NCBI RefSeq assembly: GCF_002975175.1
Contig: NZ_PCNZ01000001.1
Span: 310,001-374,000, forward strand
Length of the DNA: 64,000 bases
Reading direction: 5' to 3'
From: Bacillus sp. MYb209
GTDB taxonomy: Bacteria > Bacillota > Bacilli > Bacillales > Bacillaceae_G
Below the pieces are notes generated by a model. The model was not told where the DNA came from, searched no databases, and saw only the letters and a program-made list of their open reading frames with translations. Below are positions 7,291-15,751 of the stretch, in pieces (the stretch's first letter is position 1; each line of letters opens with the position of its first letter). The position numbers and the translations under genes are program-made.

Positions 7291-9876
7291 ATGTCGTTTT
7301 CATGGAAACGTTTCTTACAAATCGGGAAAATAATCTTCCCATTTGTTGTCTTAACAATTGTTTTCTTTCAAGCTAAAAAAGAATTAGCGGGCATTTCTTT
7401 TTTAGAAGCAATTGAAACAATTAAAAACATTCCAACTGGTGGGGTATTTTTAGCGATTACACTCGGTGCATTTGCCGTTTCAACAATGTTCTTTTATGAC
7501 TTTGTTATGCTTCGTTACTTAAAAGCAGATATACCTGTACAAAAGATTTTCCGTATCTCATGGATTGCAAACACTTTAAATGGATTTATCGGTTTTGGTG
7601 GTCTTGTTGGTGCCGGTGTACGTACAATGCTATATCGTCCACATATAAAAGAGAATGGGAAACTTATTAAAAGCATTGCTTGGATGACAACCGCTTTTAT
7701 TAACGGATTAGCCATTCTGTCATTCCTCGGCCTTATTGGAATATTAGACACTAGTTTTATTCTGCACGAAAAACCGTGGTTATGGCCTGTTCTTATCTTC
7801 TTTGCTCTTTTCGTTCCTATATATATTGGGTTTTCTAAAATTAAAAATAGAAAAACAAAACAGACAGACGGACAAGATGAAGAAGAAGAAGAGAAAAATC
7901 CAACTGTTTTATATTCATTAGTTTCATTAGTCGAGTGGGTATCAGCTGGTATCGTTATGTACGTCATTTTAATATTGTTTGGAATTGATATCGAATTTCA
8001 AAAGTTTTTAGGTGTTTATGTAATTGCTGCTTTAGCTGGTGTCGTAAGTCTTGTCCCTGGTGGCCTTGGTTCATTTGATCTTGTTTTCTTAACCGGACTA
8101 GGACAATACGGAGTTGATACAGGCGTATTACTACCCGCTATGTTATTATATCGACTTGTCTATTACATCTTACCATTCTGCCTTGGTCTCATTTTTGCAG
8201 CATTTGAAATGACAGGAGCGGCCATAAAAAAAATTGAAGACAAACCATTTATTGCACCTGCATTAGAAACAACTGGTGTAATTTGGACTTTACAACGTGA
8301 TTTTTTAGGGAAATTAGGTTCATGGGCATCCGCCGCATTAACCGTATTCGCTGGCTTAATGGTTATTCTATCAACAATTTTACCGACTAGTATAAATCGA
8401 GCTCACGCCTTACATATTTTAGCTCCAAAGCATCTTATTCAATTTTCTTTTAGCTTATCATTAACATTCGGTATTCTCCTCCTGATTCTTTCGCGAGGCA
8501 TATATTATGGAACAAAGCGTTCTTACTATATGACGATTGTTTCTTTAATTGGAGCAGCAATCTTTAATACCCTAAAAGGAATTGATATTGAAGAAACCTT
8601 TATTTTATTAATCGTACTTGCTGTGTTGTATATGCTTCGCAAAAGATTTGCACGCGAGAAAATGGAAGTCTCTCTTTCTGACATCGTAAAAGTGTTTATC
8701 TTCTTATTACTTACGTTATATTTATATAAAAACTTAGGTATTTTATTTGCGGGTGCAAAAGAAGCGTTCCAACCTGATTTTGTCGTTCGAAATATTACAC
8801 AAGTTAAACGAAGTGCATTAGCAGCAGCCTTTTTCGTTCCTACTTTTTTACTTATCGGTTCACTAATTGCCAATCGTTACCGTAGTCAATTTCCCGGGCA
8901 ACCAGCTAATGATAAAAGGTTAGAAAACTTCTTAGATGAACATGGTGGGAACGTACTTAGTCATTTAGGTTTTTTAGGAGATAAACAGTTCTTCTTCAGT
9001 AGTGACGGAAAAGCACTTCTTCTCTTTTCAATTACTGGAAAACGTCTTGTTGTACTAGGTGATCCAATTGGTGATCCATCCTCCTACCGCACTGTGTTGC
9101 AAGAATTTTTAGCTGAAGCTGATCGATTTGGGTATATTTGCGTATTCTATCAAATTGAAAGCAAATGGATGAGCTTATACCACGATTTCGGCTACAACTT
9201 CTTTAAACTTGGCGAAGAGGCTGTCGTTGATTTAAATACGTTTACAATAACAGGAAAAAAACGTGCTGGTATGCGAGCTACTTTCAACCGTTTTGAACGA
9301 GAAGGTTATACATTCTCTATTCATAAGCCACCATTCTCAGACGAATTATACGAGGAATTAAAGAAAGTGTCTGATGCTTGGCTCGGCGGAAAAAAAGAGA
9401 AAGGATTTTCACTTGGGTACTTCGATCGTGAGTATATTAGTCGTGCCCCTATCGCTACATTATCTGATGCAGAAGGAAAAGTCATTGCATTCACAACCTT
9501 TATGCCAGTATATCAAAGTGGCATATTATCTGTTGATTTAATGCGTTATTATCCAGATGCCCCTAGCGGAATTATGGATGCAATTTTTATCCACTTATTC
9601 CACTGGGCAAAAGAAAATGAATACCATTCCTTTAATATTGGTATGGCACCACTCTCAAATGTCGGTTTATCAACGCAATCGTTCTGGTCTGAACGAGTTG
9701 CTGCTGCAATATTTAATAACGTTCGTTACACATATAGCTTCAGCGGTTTACGACATTTCAAAGAAAAATACAAACCTGCATGGAGTGGAAAATATTTAGC
9801 ATTTCGAAAGAATCATTCTTTACCAATTACAATGCTCTCTGTAACAAAATTAATAGGAAAACGAAAAAACAGCTAA
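7291..9876 (+). CDS. mprF: Phosphatidylglycerol lysyltransferase MprF
   Basis: MprF adds lysine (or another amino acid) from aminoacyl-tRNA to phosphatidylglycerol and flips the product to the outer leaflet, lowering surface negative charge and giving resistance to cationic peptides. The 861-residue protein has a multi-span N-terminal flippase (to about residue 530; GGLGSFDLVFL motif near 260) and a cytosolic GNAT-like synthase (KRAGMRATFNRFEREG, AWLGGKKEKGFSLG). ATG 7291 follows AAGGAGAG; a 20-residue upstream extension has no site. Single gene, closed by a terminator at its stop. Confidence 0.96.
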   Translation: MSFSWKRFLQIGKIIFPFVVLTIVFFQAKKELAGISFLEAIETIKNIPTGGVFLAITLGAFAVSTMFFYDFVMLRYLKADIPVQKIFRISWIANTLNGFIGFGGLVGAGVRTMLYRPHIKENGKLIKSIAWMTTAFINGLAILSFLGLIGILDTSFILHEKPWLWPVLIFFALFVPIYIGFSKIKNRKTKQTDGQDEEEEEKNPTVLYSLVSLVEWVSAGIVMYVILILFGIDIEFQKFLGVYVIAALAGVVSLVPGGLGSFDLVFLTGLGQYGVDTGVLLPAMLLYRLVYYILPFCLGLIFAAFEMTGAAIKKIEDKPFIAPALETTGVIWTLQRDFLGKLGSWASAALTVFAGLMVILSTILPTSINRAHALHILAPKHLIQFSFSLSLTFGILLLILSRGIYYGTKRSYYMTIVSLIGAAIFNTLKGIDIEETFILLIVLAVLYMLRKRFAREKMEVSLSDIVKVFIFLLLTLYLYKNLGILFAGAKEAFQPDFVVRNITQVKRSALAAAFFVPTFLLIGSLIANRYRSQFPGQPANDKRLENFLDEHGGNVLSHLGFLGDKQFFFSSDGKALLLFSITGKRLVVLGDPIGDPSSYRTVLQEFLAEADRFGYICVFYQIESKWMSLYHDFGYNFFKLGEEAVVDLNTFTITGKKRAGMRATFNRFEREGYTFSIHKPPFSDELYEELKKVSDAWLGGKKEKGFSLGYFDREYISRAPIATLSDAEGKVIAFTTFMPVYQSGILSVDLMRYYPDAPSGIMDAIFIHLFHWAKENEYHSFNIGMAPLSNVGLSTQSFWSERVAAAIFNNVRYTYSFSGLRHFKEKYKPAWSGKYLAFRKNHSLPITMLSVTKLIGKRKNS

Positions 9877-9895
9877 GTACTTAGCTGTTTTTTCG
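9863..9895. terminator. Bidirectional terminator between mprF and the facing gene
   Basis: Palindrome GAAAAAACAGCTAAG-TAC-TTAGCTGTTTTTTC overlapping the mprF stop and the last codons of the convergent gene at 9881; A/T runs on both sides allow termination in both directions. Confidence 0.88.
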
Positions 9896-10660
9896 TTTTT
9901 GCACTTGTATACTAAACTCCTTTTCATACTTCTTACCATTTATATAGAAATCCCCCCATATTTTATATGTTCCTTCTTCTGGAAATGTAATACGATATTG
10001 TAATTGTTCATCCGTATCAACAGGAATGACATATAAAAAATGTTCCCTCGTTTCATCAACGATATATAGAGCGTTGACTTCACCTCTCCCTGAATTTAAT
10101 TTCAGCTTTTCTCCCTTTTTCGCTTGAAACTGAAATGTTAATGTCGCTGCCTCATTCGGATGTAATGCACCAAATAAAAGAGACACTTGATGCTCGCCTA
10201 TATTTTTTGTAAGTACAGTATCGACAGGTAGTTTCTTTTTATTCTTGTCCTTGCTTTTCTCCTTTTTTTCTTCACCAAAATCTTTCTTAGAAAATGATTC
10301 CACAGACTTATTTTCATCTTCATACAAAAATATCGTGTACTCTTCACCTTTTGCTACATCTGAAGATAGCTTATACGATCCATTTCCAGCAAATATAGGC
10401 TTCGTTTGTTGTATGTTTTTCAAATTCCCATCCACTATCACTGCTCGAATTTGATTGTTCACACCACGAACTTCATTATTCATTTTATTTAGCAATTGAA
10501 ACGAAATATCGACTTTTTCATTTCCCTTTTTATTTTTTACATCCCATCTCACTTCTTGAACATCTCCGGTCGTTTCTACAGTTTCTTGATATTTTTTTAT
10601 GTAAAATCCTCCTGCCACAATAAGTACTAGTGCAATAAGCCCAATGACAAGATTTTTCAA
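9881..10660 (-). CDS. Predicted membrane-anchored extracellular protein, unknown function
   Basis: Not recognised. The product has one N-terminal membrane span (about residues 3-22, VIGLIALVLIVAGGFY) followed by an outside region of two beta-rich halves separated by a lysine-rich linker (GEEKKEKSKDKNKKKLPVD). Both halves look immunoglobulin- or FixH-like (DISFQLLN..., LTFQFQAKKGEKLKL...YKIWGDFYINGKKYE). The likely start is a TTG at 10660, six bases after TAGGTGAT; the in-frame ATG at 10675 has no ribosome site. It converges on mprF and may be cell-surface, but nothing ties it to that function. Confidence 0.7.
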   Translation of the reverse strand: MKNLVIGLIALVLIVAGGFYIKKYQETVETTGDVQEVRWDVKNKKGNEKVDISFQLLNKMNNEVRGVNNQIRAVIVDGNLKNIQQTKPIFAGNGSYKLSSDVAKGEEYTIFLYEDENKSVESFSKKDFGEEKKEKSKDKNKKKLPVDTVLTKNIGEHQVSLLFGALHPNEAATLTFQFQAKKGEKLKLNSGRGEVNALYIVDETREHFLYVIPVDTDEQLQYRITFPEEGTYKIWGDFYINGKKYEKEFSIQVQKRKNS

Positions 10661-10774
10661 AATATCACCTACCATTTTTATTGTCTTTATCCATGCAAAA
10701 CCTCTTAAATATATATTCTAGATTATGATTTACGAAATCCTCCTCTTTTGCACATATTACAAATAAAAAAGATT

Positions 10775-10802
10775 TTGATTGAAAGGAGTCGTAGTGTATA
10801 AT
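10775..10802 (+). promoter_or_regulatory. deoD promoter
   Basis: TTGATT (10775-10780), 16-bp spacer, TATAAT (10797-10802), 47 bp before the deoD start. Confidence 0.6.
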
Positions 10803-10810
10803 GCAAATGA

Positions 10811-10828
10811 TATTGATTTCTATCAATA
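10811..10828 (+). promoter_or_regulatory. Inverted repeat in the deoD leader (possible operator)
   Basis: TATTGAT-TTCT-ATCAATA, a perfect 7-4-7 inverted repeat immediately downstream of the predicted transcription start and 21 bp before the deoD ATG. Could bind a repressor or form a small RNA hairpin; no factor identified. Confidence 0.35.
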
Positions 10829-10848
10829 CATTATAAGGAGGATTTTTC

Positions 10849-11556
10849 ATGAGTGTACATATTGAAGCAAAACAAGGCGAAATTGCTGAATCCATTCTAT
10901 TACCTGGTGATCCATTACGTGCAAAATATATTGCTGAAACATTTTTAGAGGATGTTACTTGTTATAATAACGTGCGTGGCATGTTAGGTTTCACTGGAAC
11001 TTACAAAGGAAAGCGTGTATCTGTTCAAGGTACAGGCATGGGTGTTCCTTCTATTTCTATTTATGTAAACGAATTAATTCAAAGCTACGGAGTGAAAAAT
11101 TTAATTCGTGTTGGGACATGTGGTGCAATTCAAAAAGATGTTAAGGTACGTGACGTTATTATTGCGATGACGGCTTGTACAGATTCTAATATGAACCGCT
11201 TAACATTCCCAGGTTTTGATTTTGCTCCTGCTGCAAACTTTGATCTTTTAAAGAAAGCTTACGATGCTGGAACAGAAAAAGGATTACACGTTCGTGTTGG
11301 TAACGTATTAACAGCAGATGTATTTTATCGTGAGAGCATGGACATGGTTAAAAAACTTGGAGATTACGGTGTATTAGCAGTAGAGATGGAGACGACTGCT
11401 CTTTACACATTAGCAGCTAAATATGGTGTAAATGCATTATCTGTATTAACAGTAAGCGACCATATCTTCACTGGTGAAGAAACAACATCTGAAGAGCGTC
11501 AAACTACATTTAACGAAATGATTGAAATCGCTTTAGATGCAGCAATTCAGCAATAG
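10849..11556 (+). CDS. deoD: Purine nucleoside phosphorylase DeoD
   Basis: Cleaves purine (deoxy)nucleosides with phosphate to base and (deoxy)ribose-1-phosphate for salvage; this hexameric class prefers adenosine. The 235-residue protein shows the PNP/UDP family landmarks: [11 protein letters not shown] near residue 20, [10 protein letters not shown] near 85, EMETTALY near 178 and the catalytic Asp in TVSDHIF near 204. Strong site AAGGAGG before the ATG; flanked by its own promoter and terminator. Confidence 0.97.
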
Positions 11557-11563
11557 CACACTA

Positions 11564-11598
11564 AAGAACTTGTCATACGTCTGGCGAGTTCTTTTTTA
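11564..11598 (+). terminator. deoD terminator
   Basis: AAGAACTTG...CGAGTTCTT stem followed by TTTTTT. Confidence 0.75.
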
Positions 11599-11757
11599 TG
11601 CTAAAATACTTCGACGGTCACTGTACCTTCTCTTTATGTGACTTTCTATAAAAAACTACTTTAGAGAGAGACAGATTTATCCCCTCTACTTTTTTGTAAC
11701 CTTTGTTATAATTAAGTAATCATTTATATTACAGTATTTTTCATACGAGGTGAAACA

Positions 11758-13575
11758 GTGAAGAACAGAAGCATCGTCTTTAAACTATTTTTATTAACAT
11801 CAACTTTATTTACAATCATATTTCTCCTTTTTTTCCTTGGACAATCTCTATTTTTAGAGAAGTTTTATATTAATAAAAAAGTAAAAACCGTTCAAACGGC
11901 TTTTGAAAAATTCGTAGATAATTACGAGAAAAGCGACCAAGGCTTTGAGGAAACTAGAAAATTAAAACAAGAATTTCATGATAAAACAAATGCCGAAATC
12001 CAATTTTTAGATTCTAACGGAATTATTAAAAGTGAATACAGTTTTTCCATTGATGTGATTAACCCTAACAATAATAAAACCTATTCCATCCCCCTTAACA
12101 ATCTTTTAACACCAGAAGAATATAATAAATTCGCAAACTTAGGATTAAAAAAAGATGGAATAATTTATGTAGACGGACTACTCCAACCGAATAATATAAT
12201 AACACCTCAAGAATTAATAACTAATAATACTAGATGGGAAAATGAACAATTTAATTCAGATTTTCAATCCATTAGTGGTAATCCATCTAAAAATAAACTT
12301 AAAAATCGATATGATAATACTGGTTCCCCAATCCATTTTACTGGGGTAATATCTAAATTACAGCTTCCTTCCAAGGCTGAGGTTCGTCTTGCAAAGGATT
12401 TTGAAACATTACAAGCTGTTCAATATTTTGCAAGAACTATTAGACAAGGTACTTCTAATTCAAATCAATTAAACACGTATATTTTAGATAGTGGGGAAAA
12501 TATAAAAAACAGTGTCTTTGTAAAGCCTATTATGGAAAACGGAGAAATTAAGGAGTACGCTTTTGTGATAGCATCTTTACAACCTGTTAATGAAGCGATG
12601 CTCGTTTTAAAAGATTATTATGTCTATGCCTTAATTATCGTGTTTCTCGTTATTATTTTGTTATCCTTCTACTACTCAAAAATCATTGTTAAACCATTAA
12701 TTAAGATAAATCGCGTTACAAAAAAAATGGCCAACTTTGACTTTAGCGAGAAGTTACCTGTTACAGCAGACGATGAAATTGGCGGGTTATCCAGTAGTAT
12801 TAATACACTCTCTGTAAATTTAAAAGATCGAATCGACCGATTAAATGTTGCCAATACAAAATTACAACAAGATATTGAACGCGAACGTCAATTGGAAAAA
12901 ACGAGAAAAGAATTCATTTCTGGTGTATCTCATGAATTAAAAACACCACTTAGTGTTATTCGTAGCTTCGCTGAAGGTATTCAAGATGGCGTAAGTAAAG
13001 ATACGACATATTATACAAATGTTATTTTGGAAGAGACAGATAATATGAACAGGCTCATTGTTGAAATGTTAGAATTAGCAAAACTAGAATCAGGTACGTA
13101 CAAACTAGAAATGTCGACATTCTCGATCGGTGAATTAATTCAACAAGTCTATACAAAATTATTATTTAGCATGGAGGAAAAACATTTACAAGTGGACATC
13201 CATGCTGACTCTTCTCTATTTGTTAAAGCAAATCGTAGCCGTATTGAGCAAGTCGTTGTAAACTTACTTAGCAATGCAATTCGATATACTCCAGATGGTG
13301 AAAAAATACACGTCTCTGTTGTAGAAATGGAAGATACAGTGAAAATCGAAATTGAAAACACAGGCAATCCTATTCCAGAAGAAAGCCTTGAAAAAATTTG
13401 GGATCGCTTCTACCGTTTAGACGCTTCTCGTAGCCGTCATACTGGAGGTACTGGCCTTGGGTTATCCATTGTGAAAAACATTTTAGACTTACATCGCGCT
13501 GAATATGGTGTGTATAATACCACTAATAGCGTTGTATTTTATTTTAATTTACAAAAAGTGAAAGAAGTCAAATAA
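11758..13575 (+). CDS. Orphan membrane sensor histidine kinase
   Basis: Two-component sensor kinase. Residues 8-30 and about 283-303 are membrane spans enclosing a ~250-residue outside sensor region that is unusually Asn/Lys-rich. HAMP follows (KPLIKINRVTKKMANFDFSE), then HisKA with the phospho-His in SHELKTPLSVIRSF (about 391), N box NLLSNAIRYTP and G box GGTGLGLSIVKNIL. GTG start behind CGAGGTG. No response-regulator gene lies on either side, although this kinase class is usually the second gene of a pair. The partner is unknown. Confidence 0.9.
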   Translation: MKNRSIVFKLFLLTSTLFTIIFLLFFLGQSLFLEKFYINKKVKTVQTAFEKFVDNYEKSDQGFEETRKLKQEFHDKTNAEIQFLDSNGIIKSEYSFSIDVINPNNNKTYSIPLNNLLTPEEYNKFANLGLKKDGIIYVDGLLQPNNIITPQELITNNTRWENEQFNSDFQSISGNPSKNKLKNRYDNTGSPIHFTGVISKLQLPSKAEVRLAKDFETLQAVQYFARTIRQGTSNSNQLNTYILDSGENIKNSVFVKPIMENGEIKEYAFVIASLQPVNEAMLVLKDYYVYALIIVFLVIILLSFYYSKIIVKPLIKINRVTKKMANFDFSEKLPVTADDEIGGLSSSINTLSVNLKDRIDRLNVANTKLQQDIERERQLEKTRKEFISGVSHELKTPLSVIRSFAEGIQDGVSKDTTYYTNVILEETDNMNRLIVEMLELAKLESGTYKLEMSTFSIGELIQQVYTKLLFSMEEKHLQVDIHADSSLFVKANRSRIEQVVVNLLSNAIRYTPDGEKIHVSVVEMEDTVKIEIENTGNPIPEESLEKIWDRFYRLDASRSRHTGGTGLGLSIVKNILDLHRAEYGVYNTTNSVVFYFNLQKVKEVK

Positions 13576-13682
13576 TTTGTCTTAATTTCACTAGGAGTTC
13601 ACATGAAATTCACACTCTCCCTTTATAGTAAGAAACAAGTTAATCCTTTCCTTTACACATATAAAAGAGGAGAGTGCGTGAA

Positions 13683-14213
13683 ATGAAACAAGCAGGACAA
13701 CCTATTCAAAATGAAAAACAATTAGAAACTATCAAAAATATACTTTTACAATCTTCGAAACGTGATGGCTTATTATTCGTATTAGCTGTAAATTCTGGCT
13801 TAAAAGTAAGTGAAATCTTACAATTAAAAGTTAGTGATGTAATCGATGAAAATGAAAATGTTCGCCATTCCATTTTATTTTACAATGAAAAAGTAAAGAA
13901 ACATAAATGGTTTGCTGTAAATGAAGACTTACAGCACGCAATCGAAGACTACATGAAAGAACGTAAAACTTGGAAACGTAATGAACCATTATTAAAGTCT
14001 CAAAAAGGAACAAAGTCTATTACGAGACAACATGCATGGTACATTTTAAACAAAGCTGCAAAAGAAGTTGGATTAGAAGGGATTAGCTCACATACACTTC
14101 GAAAAACTTGGGGCTATTGTGCATACAAATCAGGTGTTGATATTGCATTTTTACAACACTTCTTTGATCACAGTACTCCATCAAAAACTTTAAAGTATAT
14201 CGGTATTGCTTAA
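13683..14213 (+). CDS. Tyrosine recombinase-like protein, catalytic domain only
   Basis: A 176-residue stand-alone catalytic domain of the tyrosine recombinase/integrase family, lacking the N-terminal core-binding domain (usual length ~300). Visible catalytic positions: SHTLRKTW (His-x-x-Arg, about residues 138-141), DHSTPSKTLKYI (His about 158 and Tyr about 168). The first catalytic Arg, normally in a TGLRxSEL motif, is Lys in SGLKVSEILQL (about residue 43). ATG 13683 is 9 bp from GAGGAG; an in-frame GTG at 13674 abuts it. No att-like repeats or phage genes are nearby. It may be inactive for strand cleavage or act as a DNA-binding protein. Confidence 0.82.
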   Translation: MKQAGQPIQNEKQLETIKNILLQSSKRDGLLFVLAVNSGLKVSEILQLKVSDVIDENENVRHSILFYNEKVKKHKWFAVNEDLQHAIEDYMKERKTWKRNEPLLKSQKGTKSITRQHAWYILNKAAKEVGLEGISSHTLRKTWGYCAYKSGVDIAFLQHFFDHSTPSKTLKYIGIA

Positions 14214-14225
14214 TAACTCTTATAC

Positions 14226-14267
14226 ATAAAAAAGGTTACCATTTGTAAATTTGGTAACCTTTTTTAT
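14226..14267 (+). terminator. Terminator of the recombinase-like gene
   Basis: Near-perfect palindrome ATAAAAAAGGTTACCA...TGGTAACCTTTTTTAT with a T-run. Confidence 0.88.
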
Positions 14268-14334
14268 GTTTCATATTCTCTTTTCTTGTCTCTCCTATAC
14301 TGTAGTGGTACTCTAATAGTAAGGGGGAGAAATT

Positions 14335-14529
14335 ATGAACACATTAACAATTGAATTACCGAAAGAAACGGCTGAAAAACTTGATTTATTAAAGAAATCT
14401 TATGAAAAGAAAACAGGTGCTACAATTTCTGAAAGCACTCTTGTTCAAACACTTATCTCAAAGGAATTTATCCAAGCGATAACTCCTTTTGATTTACAAC
14501 AATTCGTCAATGGAAAAGAACAGCAGTAA
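14335..14529 (+). CDS. Small ribbon-helix-helix-like protein
   Basis: A 64-residue protein beginning NTLTIELPKETAEKLDLLKK, which looks like the beta-strand plus helix of a CopG/MetJ-type ribbon-helix-helix DNA-binding fold, followed by a second helix TISESTLVQTLISKEF. Strong GGGGGAG site, own terminator. No toxin gene follows, so an antitoxin role is not supported; a small regulator is a reasonable but unproved reading. Confidence 0.65.
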   Translation: MNTLTIELPKETAEKLDLLKKSYEKKTGATISESTLVQTLISKEFIQAITPFDLQQFVNGKEQQ

Positions 14530-14547
14530 TCGCTGTTCTTTTTTTAT
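14517..14547 (+). terminator. Terminator of the small RHH-like gene
   Basis: AAGAACAGC...GCTGTTCTT stem overlapping the stop codon, followed by seven T. Confidence 0.8.
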
Positions 14548-14594
14548 TTATTTTCAAAATATCAAAAGTTTTTTATTTATTTTCCGAAAAACTA

Positions 14595-14623
14595 TTGACT
14601 ATGATAATGATAACCATTATCAT
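14595..14623 (+). promoter_or_regulatory. Promoter with embedded Fur box
   Basis: TTGACT (14595-14600), a 17-bp spacer and TATCAT (14618-14623) make a good sigma-A promoter. Positions 14603-14621 read GATAATGATAACCATTATC, one mismatch from the 19-bp Fur box, lying between and over the promoter elements. Iron-loaded Fur bound here would block RNA polymerase. Confidence 0.85.
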
Positions 14624-14629
14624 TTATTA

Positions 14630-14740
14630 CGAAGCCAACAATTGATGAATCAACCAAACGCTCAGTAACATTGTTACCCCTCTTTTTCATATAGAAAAGC
14701 ATTGTACATTCCCCCTGTTTGTACAGTGCTTTTCTTGTTT
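14630..14740 (+). ncRNA. Putative Fur-regulated small RNA (FsrA-like)
   Basis: From the predicted start (~14630) to the terminator there are ~110 nt with no credible reading frame or ribosome site. The 3' end is a perfect 14-bp hairpin (14694-14707 with 14721-14734, one G-U) plus a T-rich tail. C-rich single-stranded stretches occur at ACCCCTCTTTTTC (14675-14687) and in the hairpin loop (CCCCC at 14711-14715). B. subtilis FsrA is known as a short Fur-repressed sRNA that uses C-rich regions to pair with ribosome sites of iron-enzyme mRNAs. Similarity here is architectural; I cannot align the two sequences. Confidence 0.65.
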
Positions 14741-14744
14741 GTAT

Positions 14745-15590
14745 TTATTCAAATAAATTTAATTGCTCTGGTTTCGGCTCGCCATATGTAATATTCGTCA
14801 TTTCCATCAACTGTTTCGCATTGTCCGCCGCATCCCCACCCGAATTATTGTTAAACAAAACGTATATGTCCTTAGTCTTTTTTTTCAATTGCTCTAATCG
14901 TTTAACCCATTCTTTCAACTCATTATTATTGTAGCGATATAAACAACGAACCGCTCTCCAATTTTCCCCTTTGTCAAGCCATCCATGAACATTCCGGCCA
15001 TGAAAACGTATTAACGCCATGTCTGAGTTTGTTGCCTCTAATACAAGCGGTACTGATCCTATTCCTGCCTGAGGCTCATCGCAAATTGTATGAATCCATT
15101 TTTCTTGTTCTAAAAATTGTAACGTCTTATCTCTCATTTCTAGATAAAACCATGTTTGATTTCGAAATTCTATTGCACATGGAAAATCTTCCATTTTCTC
15201 TTTCGTGTATCGAAGTAAATCTACATTTTTCACTTTACAATCGAACCATGGTGGATATTGAAATAAAATCATTTTTAATTTATTCGCTTCTATTAAAGGA
15301 AAAATTGATTGTTTATACACATCAAACATCTCATCGAACGTAGAAAAAGGGATTTCCCCTTTCATATGTCCTGTCATTCCTTGATAAGCTTTTACTATAA
15401 AAGAAAAATCTTTTGGCGTTTCCATCGCCCATTTTGTATAATTCCGCGCAGGTTGTATCGCATAAAATGAACTATCTACTTCCACAATGGGAAAATGTTC
15501 ACTATAAGTTCGCAATTTATTTCTATTTTCATAGGGATTACTATATAAAGAATCATGATCTCCCCATCCCGTCACTCCAATAAAAAGCAA
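14745..15590 (-). CDS. DUF72 (YecE-type) protein
   Basis: A 281-residue DUF72 family protein (TIM-barrel-like; B. subtilis YunF and E. coli YecE belong here); the activity is not established. Family landmarks: FIGVTGWGDHDSLY at the N-terminus, VEVDSSFYAIQ near residue 38, KMILFQYPPWF near 110, CAIEFRNQTWF near 140, and YVLFNNNSGGDAADNAKQL near 245. Start is TTG at 15590 behind GGGAGGAATTCG. Convergent with the putative sRNA; the sRNA terminator hairpin abuts its stop. Confidence 0.85.
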   Translation of the reverse strand: MLFIGVTGWGDHDSLYSNPYENRNKLRTYSEHFPIVEVDSSFYAIQPARNYTKWAMETPKDFSFIVKAYQGMTGHMKGEIPFSTFDEMFDVYKQSIFPLIEANKLKMILFQYPPWFDCKVKNVDLLRYTKEKMEDFPCAIEFRNQTWFYLEMRDKTLQFLEQEKWIHTICDEPQAGIGSVPLVLEATNSDMALIRFHGRNVHGWLDKGENWRAVRCLYRYNNNELKEWVKRLEQLKKKTKDIYVLFNNNSGGDAADNAKQLMEMTNITYGEPKPEQLNLFE

Positions 15591-15751
15591 ACGAATTCCT
15601 CCCTTCCCAACTTCAGCTTACACTCATTCTATATTACTTCACAAAAATACCATCCGATCACTTTCATAAAGTCGCTCTTTCTTTAAGAGTATCCGTATAA
15701 AAATATGATATACTAGATGGAAGAATTTTTAAATTGAGGAGTTATTTACTT

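Noticed and set aside
10801-10836. Possible 11-codon leader peptide before deoD
   Set aside because: The site GAAAGGAG is 13 bases from the ATG and overlaps the promoter; more likely the -10 region and an operator.
13674-14213. Prophage or integrative element at the integrase-like gene
   Set aside because: No att-like direct repeats, tRNA gene or other phage genes nearby; gene stands alone.
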